From: Pseudomonadota bacterium
GTDB lineage: Bacteria; Pseudomonadota; Gammaproteobacteria; Burkholderiales; Burkholderiaceae_D
Length of the DNA: 6,235 nucleotides
NCBI GenBank assembly: GCA_023409175.1
Contig: JAEYIG010000112.1
Location: 1-6,235 of the forward strand
Direction: 5' to 3'
The first letter of the stretch is position 1. Each line of letters begins with the position of its first letter. Both the position numbers and the translations under genes were made by a program. Below the pieces are notes generated by a model that did not search any database, had not been told where the DNA came from, and saw only the letters and a list, made by a program, of their open reading frames with translations. Shown here in pieces: positions 1 to 5,063 of the stretch.

Positions 1-929
1 ACAATGATTACGTTCAGGTTCAGGGTGATGTCGTTGCTGCACAGGAGATGTTGGCTGACCCGGAAATGAAGGAATTCGCGCAGGAAGAAATTGCGGTGGC
101 GGAAGGAAAGATGACGGCTATCGAGGACGATCTGCAGGTCATGCTTTTGCCGAAAGACCCCAATGACGACAAGAACATTTTTCTTGAGATCCGTGCCGGG
201 ACAGGCGGCGATGAATCGGCATTGTTCGCGGCCGACCTGCTCCGTATGTACACCCGTTTCGCCGAAAAGAACCGCTGGAAGGTCGAGATCGTGTCCGCTT
301 CGGAATCGGAACTGGGTGGCTATCGCGAAGTGATCGTGCGCCTTATCGGCAATGACGTTTATTCCCGGCTCAAGTTCGAATCGGGTGGCCATCGCGTCCA
401 GCGTGTGCCTGTGACGGAAACGCAGGGACGTATCCATACCTCGGCCTGTACCGTTGCCGTGATGCCGGAAGCGGATGACGTCAGTGACGTGCATATCAAT
501 CCGGCGGATATCCGGATCGACACGTTCCGCGCTTCGGGCGCAGGCGGTCAGCATATCAACAAGACGGATTCCGCCATCCGGATCACCCATTTCCCGACAG
601 GGATCGTGGTCGAGTGCCAGGACGACCGGAGCCAGCACAAGAACAAGGCGCAGGCCATGCAGGTTCTGGCGGCCCGGATCAAGGACAGGCAGATGCAGGA
701 ACAGCATGCGAAGGAGGCGGCCACCCGCAAGAGCCTGATCGGTTCGGGTGACCGCAGCGAACGCATACGGACGTACAATTATCCGCAGGGACGCGTGACC
801 GACCACCGGATCAACCTGACCCTGTACAAGCTCGAGTTCATCATGGCTGGGGATATGGACGAACTGGTCAATGGGCTGGCGGCAGAGCACCGTGCCGAAT
901 TGCTGGCGGAAATGGCGGAAGGGGCGTAA
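1..929 (+). CDS. prfA: Peptide chain release factor 1 (RF1), 5'-truncated by window edge
   Basis: RF1 recognises UAA and UAG in the ribosomal A site and triggers release of the finished peptide in the cytoplasm. The reading frame is open from base 3 to the TAA at 927-929, giving 308 residues. The codon-recognition tripeptide PxT is present as PVT (residues 136-138 of this fragment, nt 408-416), which marks RF1 rather than RF2 (SPF). The catalytic GGQ lies at fragment residues 181-183 (nt 543-551) within [18 protein letters not shown]. The 45-residue distance between them equals that in the E. coli protein (PAT 188, GGQ 233), so about 52 N-terminal residues are missing and the full protein is about 360 aa, the normal length. 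The conserved tail [25 protein letters not shown] is intact in the sequence. The GGQ glutamine is the target of PrmC, encoded just downstream. The first ATG in view (nt 48) is internal, not the start. Confidence 0.97.
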   Translation, partial: NDYVQVQGDVVAAQEMLADPEMKEFAQEEIAVAEGKMTAIEDDLQVMLLPKDPNDDKNIFLEIRAGTGGDESALFAADLLRMYTRFAEKNRWKVEIVSASESELGGYREVIVRLIGNDVYSRLKFESGGHRVQRVPVTETQGRIHTSACTVAVMPEADDVSDVHINPADIRIDTFRASGAGGQHINKTDSAIRITHFPTGIVVECQDDRSQHKNKAQAMQVLAARIKDRQMQEQHAKEAATRKSLIGSGDRSERIRTYNYPQGRVTDHRINLTLYKLEFIMAGDMDELVNGLAAEHRAELLAEMAEGA

Positions 930-960
930 GTTTTGCCGGAAATCAAGCCGGCGCGACTTA
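927..960 (+). terminator. Hairpin at the prfA stop; possible weak terminator
   Basis: A two-part stem begins at the prfA stop codon. TAAGT (927-931) pairs with ACTTA (956-960), and GCCGG (935-939) pairs with CCGGC (948-952) around the 8-nt loop AAATCAAG, with a 3x3 internal loop between the stems. The sequence after it is TTTGTG, only three T in a row, or five if the TTA of the stem is counted loosely. This is poor for a Rho-independent terminator. It may attenuate read-through from prfA into dsbB or protect the prfA 3' end. The pairing is seen directly; the function is inferred. Confidence 0.3.
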
Positions 961-985
961 TTTGTGAAAAAAGCGGACGAGGCGG

Positions 986-1014
986 TTGCCCGGGCGAAGT
1001 TTGGGTAGTATAAG
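986..1014 (+). promoter_or_regulatory. Candidate sigma-70 promoter for dsbB-prmC
   Basis: TTGCCC (986-991) and TATAAG (1009-1014) are separated by 17 nt, the optimal spacing. Each hexamer matches the consensus at 4 or 5 of 6 positions (TTGACA and TATAAT). The predicted transcription start falls around 1020-1022, only 2-4 nt before the dsbB ATG at 1024. This is a candidate found by eye; such matches also occur by chance. Confidence 0.4.
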
Positions 1015-1023
1015 TCTGACATT

Positions 1024-1485
1024 ATGAGATCCCGTCATTTCCTTATCGCCATTTCATTTCTGTGCACCGGGTTTATCCTGTTTGCGCTTTACCTCCAGCT
1101 CGTCTGGAAGGTACTCCCTTGTCCATTGTGCGTTTTGCAGCGGTATGCCTTTATCGTGGTGGCCATTTGCTGCATTTTGGGTCTTCTGACGAAAAAAGTC
1201 CGTTTTTGCGCTTTTCTGGCATTGCTGACCAGTCTGGCGGGGATGGCGCTGGCAGCATACCAGCTGTGGGTAGTCTCCCATCCGGATATCCAGTGTGGGC
1301 GCGACCCGCTGGAACAGGCGATCAACAATTTGTGGACGGCGAAAGCATTTCCGGTTCTCTTCCGTTCGGAAAGCCTTTGCAGCGATTTCATCGAACCGGT
1401 TCTCGGTCTGACGCCACCCCAGTGGTCTCTGGTCTGGTTCTTTGTCTTTGCCGTGGTTTTCATCCGGATCATGCGCAGGGGATAA
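1024..1485 (+). CDS. dsbB: Disulfide bond formation protein B (DsbB), inner-membrane thiol-quinone oxidoreductase
   Basis: DsbB reoxidises periplasmic DsbA and passes the electrons to membrane quinone, keeping protein disulfide formation running. The 153-aa protein has the family layout. Hydrophobic helices lie at about residues 6-28, 40-56, 60-84 and 133-149. The first periplasmic cysteine pair is C33-P-L-C36, directly after helix 1 and followed by VLQR with the conserved Arg40. The second periplasmic loop holds C91 (IQCG) and C119 (SLCS), matching Cys104 and Cys130 of the E. coli protein. The conserved LGL..PQW stretch starts helix 4. The length is slightly below E. coli DsbB (176 aa) but usual for beta- and pseudomonad homologues. 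An in-frame TAG at 1006-1008 blocks a longer version, and helix 1 needs this ATG. No clear Shine-Dalgarno precedes it. The prmC start follows the stop by 6 nt, so the two are probably co-transcribed. Confidence 0.95.
   Translation: MRSRHFLIAISFLCTGFILFALYLQLVWKVLPCPLCVLQRYAFIVVAICCILGLLTKKVRFCAFLALLTSLAGMALAAYQLWVVSHPDIQCGRDPLEQAINNLWTAKAFPVLFRSESLCSDFIEPVLGLTPPQWSLVWFFVFAVVFIRIMRRG
1477..1482 (+). promoter_or_regulatory. Ribosome binding site deciding the prmC start
   Basis: AGGGGA lies within the last codons of dsbB, 9 nt before the ATG at 1492. It supports that start over the next in-frame ATG (1504), which would be 21 nt away. An ATG at 1485-1487 overlaps the dsbB stop as TAATG, but it is in another frame and opens only about a dozen codons. 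Confidence 0.6.
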
Positions 1486-1491
1486 TGTCTT

Positions 1492-2358
1492 ATGGGTTCA
1501 GATATGGCATCCCATTTGCCTGAAATCGAAGCGGGCATCCCGATCCGGTCGCTATTTTCTCTCGTTCCGCTTGATCCGCCTGAATTGCGGATCCTGCTGG
1601 AATTCGCCATCGGCTTTTCGCGCGTGAAGTTGATTACCCATTCAGATCACCTGTTGACGGAGGCGGAGGCAAAAGCCCTGTCTGACGTGGTTTCAAGACG
1701 GATCAGGGGTGAGCCGGTTGCCTATATCACAGGACGGCGGGAATTTTATGGGCTGTCTTTCGCTGTCAGTCCCGATGTGTTGATACCGAGGCCGGAGACG
1801 GAACTGCTCGTCGAGCTGGCTCTGGAACGTTTGCCTTTGGGCGGCAGGGTAGTGGATATGGGAACGGGGTCGGGTGCCATTGCGGTTTCGGTGGCCAGTA
1901 CGAGGCCGGATGCGATGGTATGGGCGACGGATGTGTCGGCGAAGGCATTGAATGTGGCGACGCACAATGCGCTGGCTTTGTTGAAAGGCAGGCAGACTGT
2001 GCGCTTTTCTGCCGGAAGCTGGTTCGATGCATTGAAGTACGGGAATGAACGCTTCGATATGATCGTCTCGAATCCTCCTTATATCAATTCGGAAGACGGC
2101 CATTTGCACAGGGGGGACTTGCGTTTCGAGCCGGTCGGTGCGTTGACGGATCATGCCGATGGGCTGCAGGCTCTGGAGATTCTTGTCAAGGGTGCACCGG
2201 CTTACCTGAATAAGAACGGCTGGCTGTTGATGGAACACGGTTATGACCAGTCTGAAGCGGTCAGGGCCATGCTGGAAGAAAGAGGATTTACCGGCGTGCA
2301 GAGCTGGAAAGACCTTGCCGGGATCGAACGGGTCAGTGGCGGAAAGTTTGACGGTTGA
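1492..2358 (+). CDS. prmC: Peptide chain release factor N5-glutamine methyltransferase (PrmC/HemK)
   Basis: PrmC transfers a methyl group from S-adenosylmethionine to the glutamine of the GGQ motif in RF1 and RF2, which raises their peptide-release activity. The 288-aa protein (E. coli 277) has an N-terminal helical substrate-recognition domain (about 1-75) with the linker GEPVAYITG (73-81) and IPRPETE (98-104). The Rossmann methyltransferase domain follows. The SAM-binding motif I is VDMGTGSGAIA (121-131), the acidic residue after strand 2 is in ATDVS (145-149), and the catalytic NPPY is at 194-197, where the Asn and Pro-Pro bind the target glutamine amide. FEPVGALT (212-219) and EHG (248-250) are further family signatures. 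All key residues are present, so the enzyme should be active. An older name, HemK, reflects a mistaken link to haem synthesis. It is adjacent to dsbB (6-nt gap) and one gene away from its substrate prfA. Confidence 0.96.
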   Translation: MGSDMASHLPEIEAGIPIRSLFSLVPLDPPELRILLEFAIGFSRVKLITHSDHLLTEAEAKALSDVVSRRIRGEPVAYITGRREFYGLSFAVSPDVLIPRPETELLVELALERLPLGGRVVDMGTGSGAIAVSVASTRPDAMVWATDVSAKALNVATHNALALLKGRQTVRFSAGSWFDALKYGNERFDMIVSNPPYINSEDGHLHRGDLRFEPVGALTDHADGLQALEILVKGAPAYLNKNGWLLMEHGYDQSEAVRAMLEERGFTGVQSWKDLAGIERVSGGKFDG

Positions 2359-2374
2359 CTGGATCGGCTCAGAT

Positions 2375-2404
2375 AAAAAATGCAGGCGACATGCCTGCAT
2401 TTTT
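2375..2404. terminator. Bidirectional Rho-independent terminator between prmC and the ABC transporter gene
   Basis: ATGCAGGC (2380-2387) and GCCTGCAT (2393-2400) form a perfect 8-bp stem with the loop GACAT. A-T pairing of 2376-2379 with 2401-2404 extends it to 12 bp. On the plus strand the stem is followed by T residues (TTTTCGTTTT, from 2401). On the minus strand it is followed by a run of six T (complement of 2375-2380). It lies 21 nt after the prmC stop and 17 nt from the stop of the convergent transporter gene, so it can end transcription from both sides. Confidence 0.88.
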
Positions 2405-2421
2405 CGTTTTGGCCTCTGGCA

Positions 2422-4152
2422 TCAGGCAAGGGCGGCGACTCGCGGTTCTTCCGTCCGGGTTTTTCGCTGCTTGTCCCAGAGGTCAATGCGCCTGTAGTGG
2501 CCGAGTCCTTTCGGTTCACGGTGGGCGATGACGATGAATCCGGTTTGCGGCAGCGAGGTTCGCAGGAGATGGTAAAGCTGTTCTTCCGCTTCGGCATCCA
2601 GTGAACTGGTGGCTTCGTCAAGGAATACCCATTCCGGACGCGTCGCCAGAATGCGCGCGACCATGAGCCGTTGCTGTTCGCCTCCGGAAAGCCGGTAATC
2701 GCTCCCGAGTTCGCCGCGTTCGAGTTGTTCCTCATGGCGCGGGCAGGTCAGGCCGACGTTTTTCAGGAGTTTGCGGATATGGTTCATGTCTTCGGGTTTA
2801 TCCGGGTAGGCGACACATTCTGCCAGTGAACCCAGGGGCAAATAGGCTTTCTGAGGCAAAAAGAGTTTTTTCCCGTCCGGTAGTGCGACAAGGCCTTCGC
2901 AGTGCGGCCAGATTCCGGAAAGGGTTTTCAGAAGGGTTGATTTGCCGATACCCGAAGGCCCGTCTATCCAGACGGCTTCCCCCCGTTTGACGACGAGGTC
3001 CGGGATGTGAAGCAGGTTCTGTCCGGCGGGGTCACGCACGGTCAGGTTACGGATACGCAGCCTGTCGTCGGATGGATTGCTCCAGGTGATGGGTGACGGT
3101 TCTCTGGCGATCTCTTCCGCCTGTTGCATGAAGGATGCCAGACGGTTGGCGGTTGCGGACAGTTCGGCCAGTTCCTTGTATGAAAAGATGAACCATGAGA
3201 GGGTGGTGACCAGTCGTGTAAAGGCAGAGCCGAGCTGCATCAGGCCACCCAGGGCGACGTATCCCATCATGTAGGCCGGGAAAGCCAGAAAGAGGGGGAT
3301 GCGAAGGACGGTCATGTAATAGGGGCGGGTGAAGATGCCGAGGATGAATTCCCGGTTGATGCGATGCCGCCAGTTTTCGAGGATGCGTTTGTATCGGCGG
3401 TCGATGATGTCGCGTTCGGCCTGTTCGCCGTTTTCAAGGGCGACGGCTTCTTTCGATTCCCGCAACCGTGCCAGTGCGAAGCGCATGTCCGCTTCCCGGT
3501 GTTGCTGGATGACGTTCAGCTTCATGAGCGGCTTGCCCATCCAGTGGGTGAGGCCGCTTGAAATGAGGACGTAGATCGGGGCTGCCCAGACGAGATAATG
3601 TTCGATGACAATGGGCGTTCCGAAGAGCGTAAAGGCTATCGGGAAGGCCGAGAGTTTCCAGAGGAGGGCGACGTAGGTCGTCAGCCCGACGAGCCCGGTG
3701 AAGAGATCGAGGACTTTTCCGGTCAGCCTGTCGACAAAAATCCGGCAGTCTTCCGAAATCCGCTGGTCGGGATTGTCCAGCGGTGAGTTTTCGTCGGTAT
3801 TCAGGTGCCAGTAAGCCTTGTTGGAGAACCAGCGTTCAAGGGAGGCCTGTGTCAGTGTCGTTCTCCAGCGGATCTGGACGAGTTGACGGATGTAGGTGGC
3901 GATCAGGTACTGTGAGGCGCTCGCAAGGGTGATGATGGCGAAAACGCCGATTTGCCAGAGTGCCGCCTGTGCATCGTATTTTTCCAGCGCACTGAAAAAG
4001 TCCTTGTTCCAGGTGATCATTTTCAATGCCAGCTGGATTTCGACAAGATTCAGTGCCAGTACGATGAAGCAGTAAAGGATACCGATTTTGCCTCCCGGCC
4101 CCCTGATACACAGGGCCGTCAGGGAAGCGATACGTTTCAGGGTGTCATTCAT
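2422..4152 (-). CDS. Fused permease/ATP-binding ABC transporter, YddA/SbmA-BacA/Rv1819c type
   Basis: This is a half-transporter with membrane and nucleotide-binding domains in one chain, expected to work as a homodimer in the inner membrane. Numbered from the ATG at 4152 it has 576 residues. The membrane domain (about 1-350) is of the ABC_membrane_2/SbmA_BacA type, with hydrophobic segments near 23-43, 65-88, 145-165, 186-203, 277-300 and 311-325. Signatures are NKDFFSAL (49-56), DNPDQRISED (126-135) and LSWFIFSYKELAELSA (318-333). The ATPase domain has Walker A GPSGIGKST (398-406), Q-loop LPQ (Q434), signature LSGGEQQR (488-495), Walker B WVFLDE (508-513) and the switch histidine in IAHRE (H544), all intact. 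Relatives transport peptides (SbmA, BacA) or cobalamin and peptides (Rv1819c); the substrate here is unknown. The ATG overlaps the chaN stop by 8 nt (ATGAATGA), suggesting translational coupling. A GTG at 4173 would add 7 residues and is the alternative start; neither has a clear Shine-Dalgarno. Confidence 0.9.
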   Translation of the reverse strand: MNDTLKRIASLTALCIRGPGGKIGILYCFIVLALNLVEIQLALKMITWNKDFFSALEKYDAQAALWQIGVFAIITLASASQYLIATYIRQLVQIRWRTTLTQASLERWFSNKAYWHLNTDENSPLDNPDQRISEDCRIFVDRLTGKVLDLFTGLVGLTTYVALLWKLSAFPIAFTLFGTPIVIEHYLVWAAPIYVLISSGLTHWMGKPLMKLNVIQQHREADMRFALARLRESKEAVALENGEQAERDIIDRRYKRILENWRHRINREFILGIFTRPYYMTVLRIPLFLAFPAYMMGYVALGGLMQLGSAFTRLVTTLSWFIFSYKELAELSATANRLASFMQQAEEIAREPSPITWSNPSDDRLRIRNLTVRDPAGQNLLHIPDLVVKRGEAVWIDGPSGIGKSTLLKTLSGIWPHCEGLVALPDGKKLFLPQKAYLPLGSLAECVAYPDKPEDMNHIRKLLKNVGLTCPRHEEQLERGELGSDYRLSGGEQQRLMVARILATRPEWVFLDEATSSLDAEAEEQLYHLLRTSLPQTGFIVIAHREPKGLGHYRRIDLWDKQRKTRTEEPRVAALA

Positions 4153-5053
4153 TTTGGGCTGGTTCGCTTTCACGGTTTTTCGGCATGGCTATCCTTTCTG
4201 CCCGGGGCTCGGGCATGTCGATGCGGAAAACGGCATCGGCCATTTTCCGGTCGGGTTCGGGTTGCCACTGTTTTTGATCGGAGGTCAATAACACGGCGGT
4301 ATCAACGATGCCGAGGTCGGCCAGCTGGTATGGGGTGCCATGTCCATATTCGAGATGGCCGCGTCCGATGATGCCGATGACGATCGGTTTCGGTTCGTTT
4401 TCCGGGATTTCGTTCAGTGCATGAAAGATGTTGCAGGCAAAAGCCCGATCCCAGGTTTGCATGGCACGCATGAAACGGTCCGGGTCCGGGGAAGGCGTGG
4501 GCGACGGTATTTTCGGATCATGCTTTCTGTAGCCCGCAAGGCGCTCATAATAGGCTTCGGTTGCCGGTGCAGCGGGTGTCAGGCCGTCGCGCCCGGCTTC
4601 AGGGATGGCATCCCATCCCAGTTTGCCGACGCGTGTGACCAGTTCCCTGTAGCAGTTCAGGGCGAGCATCCGTACCTTGTTTTGCCGGCAGAAATGGAAC
4701 AGCGGAAGGTACAGTTCGGCAGGAAAGCCCCAGACATCGAGCCATTCCGCTTTTTCAAGGAAGGTTTTCGTGTCGAGTTTGCCGTCTACCCATTCGTCGA
4801 GAACGCTCTGGAGACGGCGTGGGAACATTTCGAAGCCCATCATCATGTTGGGGCGCAACGCATAAAGCGTTGCAGCCACATGCAGTTGCCATCGGTGGAC
4901 TTCGGCGATGTCGTGTGTTTCGCCAAGCAGGACGACGGATTTTTCAGCCATTTCTTTCATCAATGGCTGAAATGGCACTGTTTTGCCCGTCATCGGATCA
5001 ATCCAGCTTGCGCGGGGATGTGTGACGGGAGCGGGTTTGCTTTTATCGTTCAT
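4145..5053 (-). CDS. ChaN/DUF399-family putative haem-binding protein
   Basis: The 302-aa protein belongs to the ChaN-like family (PF04187, haem-binding uptake), best known from the iron-regulated Campylobacter jejuni lipoprotein ChaN, which binds haem as a dimer. Visible signatures are VVLLGETHDIAEVH (40-53; GETH at 44-47), GFEMFPRRLQ (73-82) and the C-terminal GRGHLEYGHGTPYQL (230-244), which is the family's hallmark. The EreA-like/ChaN-like fold also occurs in esterases and proteases, so catalysis is possible. The ATG at 5053 is chosen because GGAGAG lies just upstream and it starts 10 nt after the receptor stop. A longer frame to 5164 would run about 100 nt into the receptor gene. Unlike C. 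jejuni ChaN, this start gives no signal peptide or lipobox, so the protein looks cytoplasmic. The last 20 residues are rich in Glu, Pro and Arg and probably unstructured. The neighbours (haem-type receptor upstream, transporter downstream) support a role in haem or tetrapyrrole handling. Confidence 0.85.
   Translation of the reverse strand: MNDKSKPAPVTHPRASWIDPMTGKTVPFQPLMKEMAEKSVVLLGETHDIAEVHRWQLHVAATLYALRPNMMMGFEMFPRRLQSVLDEWVDGKLDTKTFLEKAEWLDVWGFPAELYLPLFHFCRQNKVRMLALNCYRELVTRVGKLGWDAIPEAGRDGLTPAAPATEAYYERLAGYRKHDPKIPSPTPSPDPDRFMRAMQTWDRAFACNIFHALNEIPENEPKPIVIGIIGRGHLEYGHGTPYQLADLGIVDTAVLLTSDQKQWQPEPDRKMADAVFRIDMPEPRAERIAMPKNRESEPAQNE
4942..4972. repeat. Perfect 11-bp inverted repeat inside the chaN-family gene
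   Basis: TTTCAGCCATT (4942-4952) and AATGGCTGAAA (4962-4972) are exact reverse complements around a 9-nt loop. An overlapping alternative pairing exists between GCCATTTC (4948-4955) and GAAATGGC (4970-4977). The element encodes residues 28-38 of the protein (FQPLMKEMAEK), about 80 nt into the message. There is no T run after it on either strand that would make a standard terminator. Function unknown; it could be chance. Confidence 0.6.
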
Positions 5054-5056
5054 GTT

Positions 5057-5062
5057 CTCTCC
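5057..5062 (-). promoter_or_regulatory. Ribosome binding site deciding the chaN-family start
   Basis: On the minus strand GGAGAG (5062-5057) sits 1 nt after the receptor stop TGA (5066-5064) and 3 nt before the ATG at 5053 (5 nt counting from GGAG). It supports that start and suggests reinitiation by ribosomes finishing the receptor gene. Confidence 0.7.
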
Positions 5063-5063
5063 A

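Noticed and set aside
48..929. prfA starting at the ATG at 48
   Set aside because: The frame is open upstream to base 3 with RF1-like sequence, and motif spacing places residue 1 about 52 codons before the window.
1062..1523. 153-codon plus-strand frame overlapping dsbB, and the 1089-1610 frame on the minus strand
   Set aside because: Both overlap a confident DsbB with all four redox cysteines; the alternatives lack membrane segments or known motifs.
1485..1523. ATG overlapping the dsbB stop (TAATG) as a coupled start
   Set aside because: It is out of frame with prmC and ends after about a dozen codons.
1693..2400. 235-codon minus-strand frame opposite prmC
   Set aside because: Arg/His/Pro-rich translation without known motifs, fully antisense to an intact prmC, and running through the terminator hairpin.
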